A stretch of 64,000 nt of DNA from JACCWP01 sp963785115. GTDB taxonomy: Bacteria; Actinomycetota; Actinomycetes; Propionibacteriales; Nocardioidaceae. Positions 7,806-16,220 of the stretch are shown here, in pieces. How positions within the stretch are numbered: the stretch's first letter is position 1; each line of letters begins with the position of its first letter. The notes below the pieces were generated by a model that made no database searches, had not been told where the DNA came from, and worked only from the letters and a program-made list of their open reading frames with translations. The position numbers were made by a program, and so were the translations under genes. The DNA lies in assembly GCA_963785115.1 (NCBI GenBank), contig CAWATY010000009.1, positions 310,001 to 374,000 of the forward strand, in the 5' to 3' direction.

Positions 7806-10268
7806 TCAGCCTCTCACGGCGCCGGCGGCGGGCCCGGTCACGGCTGCCACCGGCTGCGGGACGGGTACCCCCGAGCCGTCACGCCGCCCCTCGGGCGCAG
7901 GCAGGTCGATGGGAGCGCCGCTGCTGGCGGTGGCCATGGCGGGCCCCGGGCCGGCGTACGCGAGCAGCAGCCGCTGCTCACCCTTGAGGAACCGGTGGCA
8001 GCGCACCCCGCCGGTCGCGCGGCCCTTGCCCGGGTAGTCGGCGAAGGGCGTGACCTTCACCGTCCCCGCCTCGGTGCCGGGCAGAGCCGTGCCCACACCC
8101 GCGATCGTCACCACGACCGCGTCGGCGGCGGTCCGTACCGCGCCGAACGACACGACCTCCGCGCCTGCCGCGAGCTTGATGCCGGCGACACCCCCGCCCG
8201 ACCTGCCCTGCGGCCGCACGCCCGAGGCCGGGAAGTGCAGCAGTTGGGCGTCCGACGTCACGAACACCAGGTCGGTCACGTCGGGCTCGTCGAGCTGGAG
8301 CGCGCCGACCACCCGGTCGCCGTCGTCGAGCCGGACGACGTCCCACTCGTCGCGGTTGGTGAGGTGGTCGGGCTGCACCCGCTTGACCACGCCGCGGGAG
8401 GTGCCGAGCGCGAGGCCGGGGCCCTGCGGGTCGAGCCCGGTCAGGCAGAGCGGCTTCTCGTCCGGGCGCAGGGACAGCAGCTCGGTGAGGGGCGCGCCAC
8501 CCTGCAGGTGCGGGGCGGTCGCGGTGTCCGGCAGCGCCGGGAGGTCGACGACGCCGAGTCGCACGACCCGCCCAGCGCTGGTCACGACTCCCACGTCGCC
8601 GCGCGCCGTCGCGGGCACCACCGACAGCACGGCGTCGTGGCGCGCTCTTCGGCCCCCCTCGCCGGGGGGATCGGCCGAGGTCGTGCGGGCCAGCAGCCCG
8701 GTGGCGCCGAGCAGCACCAGGCACGGGTCGTCGGCGACCTCGAGCGGAGCGGCAGCGGTCACCGTCTGCCCGGCCGACTCCAGCAGCACCGTGCGCCGAG
8801 GGGTCCCGTATTCCTCAGCCATCGCCTGCAACTCGTCGCCGACCGTCGTGTCGAGCAGCGCCGGGTCGTCGAGGACGGCTTGCAGCCCCTCGATCGTGCG
8901 CCGGAGCTCGTCCTGCTCCTTCTCCAGCTCGAGCCGGGAGAACCGGGTCAGCCGGCGCAGCGGCAGGTCGAGGATGTGGGTGGCCTGGACCTCTGTCAGG
9001 TCGAAGACCTGCATCAGCCGCTCCCGGGCGGCGGCCGCGTCGTCGCTCGTCCGGATGAGCTGGATGACCTCGTCGATGTCGAGGATCGCGACCAGCAACC
9101 CCTCGACCAGGTGCAGCCGGTCGGCCGCCTTGGCGCGGCGGAACTCGCTGCGCCGGCGGACGACGACCCGCCGGTGGTCGAGATAGACCTGCAGCAGCTC
9201 CACCAGGCCGAGGGTGCGCGGTTGGCCGTCGACCAGGGCGACCGCGTTGATGCCGAAGGAGTCCTCCAGCGGCGTCTGCTTGTACAGCTGCTCGAGCAGC
9301 GCCTCGGGATGGAAGCCGCCCTTGACCTCGATCACCAGGCGCAGCGGGTTGTCCATGTCGGAGTAGTCGTTGACCGCAGAGATGCCCTGCAGCTTCTTGG
9401 CCTGGACCAGCGTCTTGATCCGCTCGATCACCTTCTCCGGTCCGACGCCGTAGGGCAGCTCGGTCACGACGATCGCGCGGCGCCGGGGGGTGACCGACTC
9501 GACCCTCGCGGTGGCCCGCATCCGGAACGACCCGCGCCCGGACTCGTACGCGTCGCGCACGCCGTCGAGGCCGACGATCTTGGCCCCGGTGGGCAGGTCG
9601 GGGCCGGGCACGAAGCGCATCAGGTCGTCGAGCGTCGCGTCGGGGTGCCCGATCAGGTGGCGCAGAGCGGCGACGACCTCGACCAGGTTGTGCGGCGCCA
9701 TGTTCGTGGCCATGCCGACGGCGATGCCGGCCGCCCCGTTGACCAGCAGGTTGGGGATCGCCGCGGGCAGGACGCGGGGCTCGGTCTCGCGGCTGTCGTA
9801 GTTGGGCTTGAAGTCGACGGTGTCCTCGTCGAGCGAGGCCGTCATGGCCAGCGCGGGTGGGGCCATCCGGCACTCGGTGTAACGCATCGCGGCCGGGCCG
9901 GCGTCGAGGCTGCCGAAGTTGCCGTGGCCGTCGACCAGCGGGACCCGCATGGTGAAGGACTGCGCCTGCCGCACCAGGGCGTCGTAGATGGCCCCGTCGC
10001 CGTGCGGGTGCAACCGGCCCATGGTCTCGCCGACCACCCGGGCGCACTTCACGTGTCCGCGGTCGGGCCGAAGGTTGAGGTCCGCCATCGTGTAGAGGAT
10101 CCGTCGCTGCACCGGCTTCAGCCCGTCGCGCGCGTCCGGGAGCGCGCGGGAGTGGATCACCGAGTAGGCGTACTCGAGGAAGCTGGTGCGCATCTCCTCG
10201 CCGACGTCGATGTCGACGACGTGTTCCTCGAAGTCGTCAGGGAGGGGAGTCGTGGTGCGGCGGGCCAT
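7806..10268 (-). CDS. parC: DNA topoisomerase IV subunit A (ParC/GyrA-like)
   Basis: An 820-residue type IIA topoisomerase A subunit that cuts and rejoins DNA to decatenate chromosomes; it needs a ParE partner, which is not in this window. The winged-helix/catalytic core holds 'ALPDARDGLKPVQRRIL', the quinolone-pocket segment 'GRLHPHGDGAIYDAL' and the active-site Tyr130 in 'AAMRYTECRM'. A coiled-coil tower and a C-terminal beta-pinwheel region follow. The position equivalent to GyrA Ser83 is glycine. I chose the ATG at 10268 (MARRTTTPLPDD) over the GTG two codons upstream, because GACAAT (10275-10280 on the complement) ends 6 nt before that ATG, fitting leaderless initiation. The short distance to the zinc-ribbon gene (57 bp) permits co-transcription. 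Confidence 0.95.
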   Translation of the reverse strand: MARRTTTPLPDDFEEHVVDIDVGEEMRTSFLEYAYSVIHSRALPDARDGLKPVQRRILYTMADLNLRPDRGHVKCARVVGETMGRLHPHGDGAIYDALVRQAQSFTMRVPLVDGHGNFGSLDAGPAAMRYTECRMAPPALAMTASLDEDTVDFKPNYDSRETEPRVLPAAIPNLLVNGAAGIAVGMATNMAPHNLVEVVAALRHLIGHPDATLDDLMRFVPGPDLPTGAKIVGLDGVRDAYESGRGSFRMRATARVESVTPRRRAIVVTELPYGVGPEKVIERIKTLVQAKKLQGISAVNDYSDMDNPLRLVIEVKGGFHPEALLEQLYKQTPLEDSFGINAVALVDGQPRTLGLVELLQVYLDHRRVVVRRRSEFRRAKAADRLHLVEGLLVAILDIDEVIQLIRTSDDAAAARERLMQVFDLTEVQATHILDLPLRRLTRFSRLELEKEQDELRRTIEGLQAVLDDPALLDTTVGDELQAMAEEYGTPRRTVLLESAGQTVTAAAPLEVADDPCLVLLGATGLLARTTSADPPGEGGRRARHDAVLSVVPATARGDVGVVTSAGRVVRLGVVDLPALPDTATAPHLQGGAPLTELLSLRPDEKPLCLTGLDPQGPGLALGTSRGVVKRVQPDHLTNRDEWDVVRLDDGDRVVGALQLDEPDVTDLVFVTSDAQLLHFPASGVRPQGRSGGGVAGIKLAAGAEVVSFGAVRTAADAVVVTIAGVGTALPGTEAGTVKVTPFADYPGKGRATGGVRCHRFLKGEQRLLLAYAGPGPAMATASSGAPIDLPAPEGRRDGSGVPVPQPVAAVTGPAAGAVRG

Positions 10269-10325
10269 GGGCACATTGTCGCGGGCGGCGCCGACGGGAG
10301 GAGCCGCGGCACGCGGGTGGCCGGG

Positions 10326-10556
10326 CTACACCAGTCCCAGCACCATGGGCGAGTGCAGGCAGATGTAGCCACAGCCCTGGCACACCAGCGCGATCGCCGG
10401 GAGCGAGTCCGAGCTGTTCTGCCCTCCCGGGTCGGTGGCGAGCCGCAGGGTGACGTACTCCGTCGTCCCCAGCCAGTCGGTCCGCCCGCACCGGGGGCAT
10501 TCGTCGCGGATCCCGGCGGTGGCGACCGCGAGATCGATGTCCTCGGCCTTGGGCAT
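10326..10556 (-). CDS. Small zinc-ribbon protein, function unknown
   Basis: A 76-residue protein starting MPKAEDIDLAVATAG. Two CxxC knuckles, 'DECPRCGRTDWLG' and 'LVCQGCGYICLHS', form a predicted zinc ribbon, so it may bind nucleic acid or protein, but I do not recognise a named family. The ATG at 10556 is preceded by a strong Shine-Dalgarno (GAGGAGGC, about 7 nt away), one of the few clear ones here. This is why I reject a longer reading through the upstream repeats. It precedes the topoisomerase subunit gene on the same strand. Confidence 0.75.
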   Translation of the reverse strand: MPKAEDIDLAVATAGIRDECPRCGRTDWLGTTEYVTLRLATDPGGQNSSDSLPAIALVCQGCGYICLHSPMVLGLV

Positions 10557-10591
10557 GGGCGTGCCTCCTCGTTCGGAACGGGTTGAGCGTA

Positions 10592-10620
10592 GGCCCGGGA
10601 CAGGCCCGGGACAGGTCCGG
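10592..10620. repeat. 11-bp tandem repeats upstream of the zinc-ribbon gene
   Basis: GGCCCGGGACA occurs twice in tandem (10592-10602, 10603-10613) and begins a third, diverged copy. It lies in non-coding DNA 36 bp upstream of the start codon. No function can be inferred. Confidence 0.5.
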
Positions 10621-10693
10621 GCGTGACCCGGCGGCCCGGTCGCCGTTCCGGAACTGTCGGACAACACGCCCCCTTACAAGGTAAAACCAGGGG

Positions 10694-10745
10694 CAGCAGG
10701 TAGCACACCAGGTTCGACACCAGGTCCGACAGCAGGTCGGACACC
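10694..10745. repeat. 12-bp intergenic tandem repeat, four copies
   Basis: Four consecutive 12-bp units of the form CA(C/G)CAGGTNNNA (10694-10705, 10706-10717, 10718-10729, 10730-10741), plus a partial fifth. They lie in the divergent spacer between the zinc-ribbon gene and the small gene at 10779. The rest of the 222-bp spacer holds the palindromes GTTCGGAAC (10571-10579) and GTTCCGGAAC (10645-10654), and no gene I can support. Confidence 0.6.
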
Positions 10746-10778
10746 GCATCGGGGCGGGAAGAGGGGGTGGCATCCCAG

Positions 10779-11048
10779 ATGGCAGCCGCACGCATTCATG
10801 GCGACATCCGCGTCAACGGCAGTGTCCAGCTGTCCTGGGCCGCCACCCGGCAGGGTGAGCTGGACAACGAGGAGACGTTCCACGTCTACCACTGGGAGAT
10901 CAGCGACGACCGGGCCGTGGTGTCCGAGGGTGCGCTGTCTCACCGGTACGCCGACGGCCTGGTGGGCCTCGCGATGGCCGTGCTGCAGGCGGCCAACGAC
11001 GCGGGGTTCGACACCCCGCCGCCCGACTTCGACGTCCGCACCCGCTGA
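10779..11048 (+). CDS. Small conserved-looking hypothetical protein
   Basis: An 89-residue protein from ATG 10779 (MAAARIHGDIRVNGSVQLSW); a GTG at 10767 would add four residues. It reads as a compact alpha/beta protein: beta-rich N-terminal half ('HVYHWEISDDRAVVSEGAL') and a helix 'LVGLAMAVLQAANDAG'. No signal peptide, cysteine or membrane segment. GAGGGGG 12-18 nt upstream is a weak ribosome site. It ends 7 bp from the convergent acyl-CoA synthetase. Normal amino-acid composition argues that it is real despite an open reverse frame. Function not recognised. Confidence 0.6.
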   Translation: MAAARIHGDIRVNGSVQLSWAATRQGELDNEETFHVYHWEISDDRAVVSEGALSHRYADGLVGLAMAVLQAANDAGFDTPPPDFDVRTR

Positions 11049-11055
11049 CCCGCGG

Positions 11056-12840
11056 TCACCCCTCGCGAAGCTCGGGGAAGTCGGTCTCGGCGTACTCGCC
11101 CGCTCCGCGCTCGCCAGCCCCGGCAACCCGCTCGACCTCGGTGGAGCGCAGCTCGACCCGGCGGATCTTGCCGGAGATCGTCTTGGGCAGGCCGTCACCG
11201 CCGACGAACTCGAGCAGCCGTATCCGCTTGTAGGGGGCCAACTGCTGTCGGGCGTGTCGCAGGATGTCGACGGCGGTCTCTCGCGACGGCTCGTAGCCGG
11301 CGGCGAGGGTGACGAAGGCCTTGGGCACGGCCGCGCGAACGGGGTCGGGTGACGGCACGACCGCGGCCTCGGCCACCGCCGGGTGCTCGACCAGCACGGA
11401 CTCGAGCTCGAACGGGCTGATCCGGTAGTCGCTGGCCTTGAAGACGTCGTCGGCCCGACCGACGTAGGTGAGGTAGCCGTCGTCGTCGCGGCTTGCGACG
11501 TCACCGGTGTGGTAGACGCCCCCGCGCATCGCCTCGGCGGTCCGCTCGTCGTCGCCGGTGTAGCCGGTCATCACCCCGACCGGTCGCGGCGACATCTCGA
11601 CGCAGACCTCGCCGTCGTCGCCGATCTCACCGCTCACCGGGTCGACGAGCACGATGGAGTAACCCGGCAGCGGCCTGCCCATCGAGCCCGGCTTGACCGG
11701 CTGGCCCGGCGGGTTGCCCACCTGCGCCGTGGTCTCGGTCTGTCCGTAGCCGTCGCGCACCGTGATCCCCCAGGCGGTGCGCACCTGCTCGATGACCTCA
11801 GGGTTGAGCGGCTCGCCCGCCGCCACCAGCTCGCGGACGGCGGGCTTCCACGAGGCAAGGTCCTCCTGCACCAGCATCCGCCACACGGTCGGCGGCGCGC
11901 AGAACGTGGTGACGTCGTGGTCGGTCATCGTGCGCAGCAGGGCCTTGGCGTCGAAGCGCGGGTGCGCGAACACCAGCACGGTGGCGCCGGCCGCGTACGG
12001 CGCGAAGAAACAGCTCCATGCGTGCTTCGCCCACCCGCTCGACGACACGTTGAGGTGCACGTCGCCCGGCTGCAGGCCGATCCAGTACATCGTCGACAGG
12101 TGTCCGACCGGGTACGACGCGTGGGTGTGCTGCACCAGCTTCGGCTGCGCGGTCGTGCCGGACGTGAAGTACAGCAGCAGCGGGTCATCGGGCCGGGTGA
12201 CCGGCAGCGGCTCGCCCGCCTCGGCCACCACCTCGGCCAACGCCGGGTGGTCATGGGTCAGCGCGTACGGCTCCCAGCCGGGTGCCTCGCCGTGGCCCAC
12301 GCCGAGGTCGACGCCGATCCGCAGGCACCCGTCGGCGGCGGCACCGAACCGCGGCGTGTCCGCCGTCGCGGCCACCACGGCCCGGGCGTCCCCGCGCCGT
12401 ATCCGGTCGTCGAGGTCGTCGCGGGACAGCAGGGTGGTGGCGGGGATCATCACCGCGCCCATCCGGATGCACGCGAACATCAGCTCCCACAGCGGCACGA
12501 CGTTGCCCAGCACCAGCAGCACCCGGTCGCCGGGCCGCAGCCCCTGCGTCCACAGCCACCCGGCGACCTCCTCCGAGCGCCGGGCCAGCTCGGCGTAGCT
12601 GACCCGGGTGTCGCGGTTCTCCTCGACCAGGTGCAGCGCGGTACGGGTCGGCTGCTCGGTGGCCAGCTGGTCGAACCAGTCGGTGGCGAAGTTGAACGTC
12701 TCGAGCTCCGGGACGACGAACTCCCGGGCCGCCCGTTCGGCGTCCTCGCGGGCAGCCAGCAGCAGGTCGCGCGCCGTGCGGAAGTCCCGGGACGCCTCGG
12801 TCGGTCCGGCGCGATCGTCGGCCGGGGGCACAGCGCTCAT
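11056..12840 (-). CDS. AMP-forming acyl-CoA synthetase (MACS/acetyl-CoA synthetase-like)
   Basis: A 594-residue ANL-superfamily enzyme that activates a carboxylic acid as acyl-AMP and then makes acyl-CoA. The P-loop-like motif 'LLYFTSGTTAQPKLVQHTH' and 'NVSSSGWAKHAWSCFFAPY' resemble medium-chain acyl-CoA synthetases. 'DGYGQTETT', 'YHTGDVASRDDDGYLTYVGRADD' and the catalytic lysine in 'LPKTISGKIRR' complete the set. The ATG at 12840 (MSAVPPADDRAG) is preceded by a -10 CAGACT ending 8 nt upstream; the much longer open frame upstream is not coding. It is divergent from a GNAT/ligase fusion, and the lysine of the C-terminal motif is the classical target of lysine acetylation in this family. Exact acid substrate unknown. 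Confidence 0.92.
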   Translation of the reverse strand: MSAVPPADDRAGPTEASRDFRTARDLLLAAREDAERAAREFVVPELETFNFATDWFDQLATEQPTRTALHLVEENRDTRVSYAELARRSEEVAGWLWTQGLRPGDRVLLVLGNVVPLWELMFACIRMGAVMIPATTLLSRDDLDDRIRRGDARAVVAATADTPRFGAAADGCLRIGVDLGVGHGEAPGWEPYALTHDHPALAEVVAEAGEPLPVTRPDDPLLLYFTSGTTAQPKLVQHTHASYPVGHLSTMYWIGLQPGDVHLNVSSSGWAKHAWSCFFAPYAAGATVLVFAHPRFDAKALLRTMTDHDVTTFCAPPTVWRMLVQEDLASWKPAVRELVAAGEPLNPEVIEQVRTAWGITVRDGYGQTETTAQVGNPPGQPVKPGSMGRPLPGYSIVLVDPVSGEIGDDGEVCVEMSPRPVGVMTGYTGDDERTAEAMRGGVYHTGDVASRDDDGYLTYVGRADDVFKASDYRISPFELESVLVEHPAVAEAAVVPSPDPVRAAVPKAFVTLAAGYEPSRETAVDILRHARQQLAPYKRIRLLEFVGGDGLPKTISGKIRRVELRSTEVERVAGAGERGAGEYAETDFPELREG

Positions 12841-12848
12841 GGGGGCAG

Positions 12849-12877
12849 AGTCTGGCCCCGTGGCCTGCCCGGGACAA
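12849..12877 (-). promoter_or_regulatory. Promoter of the acyl-CoA synthetase gene
   Basis: Minus strand: -35 TTGTCC (12877-12872), 17-bp spacer, -10 CAGACT (12854-12849), then 8 nt to the ATG. It lies in the 83-bp divergent spacer. On the plus strand the hexamer TACATT (12912-12917) ends 6 nt before the GTG of the GNAT/ligase gene. Both transcripts would be nearly or fully leaderless. Confidence 0.5.
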
Positions 12878-12923
12878 CCGGCGTCCCGGTCCCGCCGGTG
12901 GCGCGGATGGCTACATTCGGTGC

Positions 12924-15626
12924 GTGTCCCCGGACCCGCGCAGCGAGACGGCCGACTACCCCCGGCACTGGGAGGCCGACGTCGTGCTGCGCGACGGGCG
13001 GGCGGCACAGCTGCGGCCGATCCGTCCCGACGACGTCAAGCGCTTCGTCGACTTCTACTCGCGCGTGTCCGACCAGTCGAAGTACTTCCGCTTCTTCGCG
13101 CCCTACCCGCAGCTGACCGAGCGCGACGTCGAGCGCTTCACCCACGTCGACCACCACGACCGGGTGGCCTTCGTGGTCACCCTCGGCGAGACGATCATCG
13201 CGGTCGGCCGCTACGACCGTGTCGACGCCACCAAGGCCGAGGTGGCGTTCCTGGTGGAGGACGCGCACCAGGGCCGTGGCGTGGGCCAGCTGCTGCTGGA
13301 GCACCTGGCTGAGGCGGCCCGGGAGCGCGGCTTCACGAAGTTCGTCGCCGAGGTGCTGCCGGACAACGTGCGGATGATCCAGGTGTTCCGCGAGCAGGGC
13401 TACCGCGTGGCGGGCGGGATCTCCGACGGCGTCATGCAGCTCGAGTTCGGGCTCGATCCCACCGACACCTCCGTCGGCGTCGTCCAGGCCCGCGAGCACC
13501 GCGCCGAGGCGGCGTCCATGCGTCGGTTCTTCGACGTCCGCAGCGTCGCGGTCGTGGGTGCCAGCCGGCGCCAGGACACCATCGGCCAGACACTGGTGCG
13601 CAACCTCGTGCTCGGCGACTTCACCGGCACGGTCTACGCGGTCAACCCCCAGACCGAGGCCGTCTCCGGGCTCCCCGCGTACGGGTCGGTCCAGGACATC
13701 CCGGGCGAGGTCGACCTCGCGGTCGTGGCCGTGCCCGCCGACGCCGTGGCCGACGTGGTGCTGGACTGTGCAGCCAAGGGCGTGCACGGGCTGGTCGTGA
13801 TCTCGTCGGGCTTCGCCGAGACCGGCGAGGAGGGCCGCGAGCGCCAGCGCCGGCTGCTCGCGCTGACCCGCAGCTACGGCTTGCGGCTGGTCGGCCCGAA
13901 CTGCCTGGGCGTCATCAACACCGCCGCCGCCGTCCGGATCAACGCGTCCCTGTCGCCGCTGATGCCGGCTCGGGGGAGGGTCGGCTTCTTCTGCCAGTCC
14001 GGCGCTCTCGGGGTGGCGATCCTCGAGAACACCGATCGGCGAGGTCTCGGTCTGTCGACGTTCGTGTCGGCGGGCAACCGCGCCGACGTGTCCGGCAACG
14101 ACCTGCTGCAGTACTGGGAGGAGGACGAGGCGACCGACGTCGTGCTGCTCTACCTCGAGTCGATCGGCAACCCCCGCAAGTTCTCCCGGATCGCACGCCG
14201 GGTGGCCCGGCAGAAGCCGGTGGTGGCGGTCAAGTCCGGCCGCACCACGCAGGGCGTGCCGGTCGGGCACGCGGTCCGCCACACCAGCGCGCCGCAGGCC
14301 GCGGTCGACGCGATGTTCCGCCAGGCGGGCGTCATCCAGGTCGACACCCTGGACGAGATGTTCGACGTCGCCCAGCTGCTCGCCTACCAACCGCTGCCGC
14401 ACGGCCGCCGGGTCGCCGTGGTGGGCAACTCCGACGCCCTCGGGCTGCTCGCCGCCGACGCCGCGACGGCCGCCGGCCTCAGCGTCCGGGAGCCGGTCGC
14501 GCTCGGGTCCGACGCCACCGCCGACGACTTCGAGCGGGCCCTGGACACCGCCATCGACGATCCCGGCGTCGACGCGGTGGTGGCGGTCTACATCCCTCCG
14601 CTGGAAGCGACCGGCGAGGACGTCGCGACAGTCCTCGCGACGGTGGGCGAGCAGTCCGACAAACCGATCGTGTCGACCTTCCTCGGCCGGGAGGGCGTGC
14701 CCGAGCTGCTGCGGGTGCCCGACGTCGAGGGGACACCGGGTCGGGGCTCGGTGCCGTCCTACCCGGCTCCCGAGGCCGCGGTGCGAGCGCTCGCCCGGGT
14801 GGTCGCGTACGCCCAGTGGCTGAGCACCCCGGCGGGACAGGTGCGGGTGTTCCCCGACAACGACCCGCCGGCGGCCCGCCGGATCGTCGAGGGCGCCATC
14901 CTCGACTCGCCCGACGGAACCGACCTCGGGGCCGCACACGTGCGCGAGCTGCTGGCGGCCTACGGCATCACGCTGTGGGACCAGCTCGAGGTCGACAGCG
15001 CCGACGAGGCGGTCGCCGCCGGTACGGAGCTCGGCTGGTCGGTCGTGCTCAAGGCGCACGCCGAGCACCTGCGGACCCGGCCGGACATGTACTACGTGTG
15101 GCGCAACATCGACGGCGAGGACGAGATGCGCCAGGCGTGGGACGGCCTCACCAGCGGCCTCGACGACCCCGGCTCGGGTCGCTTCGTGGTGCAGCGGCAG
15201 GCGGAGGCCGGCGTGCCGGTCACGGTCGAGGGCATCGAGGACCCGCTGTTCGGCCCGCTGGTGTCGTTCGGGCTCGCCGGTGCGCCGAGCGAGCTGCTGC
15301 ACGACCGCGCCTGGCGGATCCCGCCGATGACCGACGCCGACGCGATCGCAATGGTGCGTGAGATCCGGTCCGCGCCGCTGCTGATGGGCTACCACGGCAG
15401 CGAGCAGGTCGACCTCAATGTCGTCGAGGACCTGGTCCAGCGGATCGCGGCGCTCAAGCACGACCTCCCGCAGCTGGCCTGGATCGACTTGAGCCTCGTG
15501 CTGGTCAGTGCCACCGGTGCCAGCGTGCTGGACGCACGGGCCAAGGTGCTGCCGACCGGTGTCACCCGCTCGGACATGTTCACCCGGCGGCTCGCCCGGA
15601 TGCCCGGCGACACCGTTCCGCAGTGA
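12924..15626 (+). CDS. GNAT acetyltransferase / ADP-forming acyl-CoA ligase-like fusion (protein lysine acetyltransferase candidate)
   Basis: A 900-residue three-part protein. Residues 1-165 are a GNAT N-acetyltransferase domain with the acetyl-CoA loop 'EDAHQGRGVGQLLLEHL'. Residues about 190-480 are the CoA-binding and ligase domains of ADP-forming acyl-CoA synthetases ('DVRSVAVVGASRRQDTIG', 'GPNCLGVIN', 'FFCQSGALGVAIL'). His453 in 'VRHTSAPQAAVDAM' aligns with the phosphohistidine region. Residues about 665-900 are an ATP-grasp domain. Salmonella Pat has the same parts in the opposite order. Pat-type proteins acetylate and silence AMP-forming acyl-CoA synthetases, and such a gene is divergently adjacent here. 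The GTG start has TACATT 6 nt upstream. Confidence 0.92.
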   Translation: MSPDPRSETADYPRHWEADVVLRDGRAAQLRPIRPDDVKRFVDFYSRVSDQSKYFRFFAPYPQLTERDVERFTHVDHHDRVAFVVTLGETIIAVGRYDRVDATKAEVAFLVEDAHQGRGVGQLLLEHLAEAARERGFTKFVAEVLPDNVRMIQVFREQGYRVAGGISDGVMQLEFGLDPTDTSVGVVQAREHRAEAASMRRFFDVRSVAVVGASRRQDTIGQTLVRNLVLGDFTGTVYAVNPQTEAVSGLPAYGSVQDIPGEVDLAVVAVPADAVADVVLDCAAKGVHGLVVISSGFAETGEEGRERQRRLLALTRSYGLRLVGPNCLGVINTAAAVRINASLSPLMPARGRVGFFCQSGALGVAILENTDRRGLGLSTFVSAGNRADVSGNDLLQYWEEDEATDVVLLYLESIGNPRKFSRIARRVARQKPVVAVKSGRTTQGVPVGHAVRHTSAPQAAVDAMFRQAGVIQVDTLDEMFDVAQLLAYQPLPHGRRVAVVGNSDALGLLAADAATAAGLSVREPVALGSDATADDFERALDTAIDDPGVDAVVAVYIPPLEATGEDVATVLATVGEQSDKPIVSTFLGREGVPELLRVPDVEGTPGRGSVPSYPAPEAAVRALARVVAYAQWLSTPAGQVRVFPDNDPPAARRIVEGAILDSPDGTDLGAAHVRELLAAYGITLWDQLEVDSADEAVAAGTELGWSVVLKAHAEHLRTRPDMYYVWRNIDGEDEMRQAWDGLTSGLDDPGSGRFVVQRQAEAGVPVTVEGIEDPLFGPLVSFGLAGAPSELLHDRAWRIPPMTDADAIAMVREIRSAPLLMGYHGSEQVDLNVVEDLVQRIAALKHDLPQLAWIDLSLVLVSATGASVLDARAKVLPTGVTRSDMFTRRLARMPGDTVPQ

Positions 15627-16192
15627 TGCCACGGACCGCCGCCCCGCAGCCGTCGGACGGTCGCGGCACGCCCGCCGAACGCGTGCGCGCGCTGGTGGCA
15701 GCCGCCGGCGCGGTCGAGACGGCGCGGTGGTGTGCCGACCTGCTCGTCGGGCGGCTCGGTCCCGACGAGCCGTGGCTGGCGTCCCTGGCACAGCTCCCGC
15801 CACAGGACTGGCTGCACGACCCGGTCAACGCGTACTGGCTGCGGGTGTGGGGCGCCCGCGGGCTGCTGCACAACTGGCCGGAGCCGCCGGAATCGGCCGT
15901 CGTGCGCACGCTGGTCGAGGCATTCGCCGATCCGGCCTGGCGGGTCCGCGAGATGGCCGCCAAGGTCGTGGCCCGACACCAGGTGGGAGAGGCGGCCGAC
16001 GCGCTGCTGCCGCTCGCGGCCGACACCGTGCCCCGGGTCCGCGCCGCAGCCGTACGCGCCCTGGCAGGCGTCGGTGAGGCCGAGCACGTCGACGCCGTGC
16101 TGGAGGCACGCGCCGATCCCGACCTCGCGGTACGACAGGCCGCGGAGCGAGCGATCCCGCGGTTGGAGCAGCGGCTCGACCGCCCGCTCTGA
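15626..16192 (+). CDS. HEAT-repeat domain protein
   Basis: A 188-residue protein that starts on the last base of the preceding stop codon (TGATG), so it is translationally coupled to the GNAT/ligase gene. The C-terminal half has two or three HEAT/PBS-lyase-type helical repeats ('WRVREMAAKVVARHQVGEAADALLPLAADTVPRVRAAAVRALAGVG'). These are protein-binding scaffolds rather than enzymes. No signal or membrane segment. The coupling suggests that it may regulate or bind the upstream acetyltransferase, but this is inference only. It ends 28 bp from the convergent ABC permease. Confidence 0.75.
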   Translation: MPRTAAPQPSDGRGTPAERVRALVAAAGAVETARWCADLLVGRLGPDEPWLASLAQLPPQDWLHDPVNAYWLRVWGARGLLHNWPEPPESAVVRTLVEAFADPAWRVREMAAKVVARHQVGEAADALLPLAADTVPRVRAAAVRALAGVGEAEHVDAVLEARADPDLAVRQAAERAIPRLEQRLDRPL

Positions 16193-16220
16193 TCGTCGAT
16201 GCAGCCACCAGTTGCTGCGG

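Noticed and set aside
6873..10586. 1237-residue plus-strand frame opposite the topoisomerase and lipoprotein
   Set aside because: Antisense shadow; it spans intergenic DNA and two unrelated real genes.
10674..11504. 276-residue minus-strand frame at the small gene 10779-11048
   Set aside because: Ser/Arg/Pro-rich shadow reading through the 12-bp repeat and the synthetase end; the plus-strand 89-residue protein has normal composition.
12837..15803. 988-residue minus-strand frame opposite the GNAT/ligase gene
   Set aside because: Rich in His, Arg, Val and Asp as expected for an antisense frame in GC-rich DNA; the plus-strand protein has intact domains.
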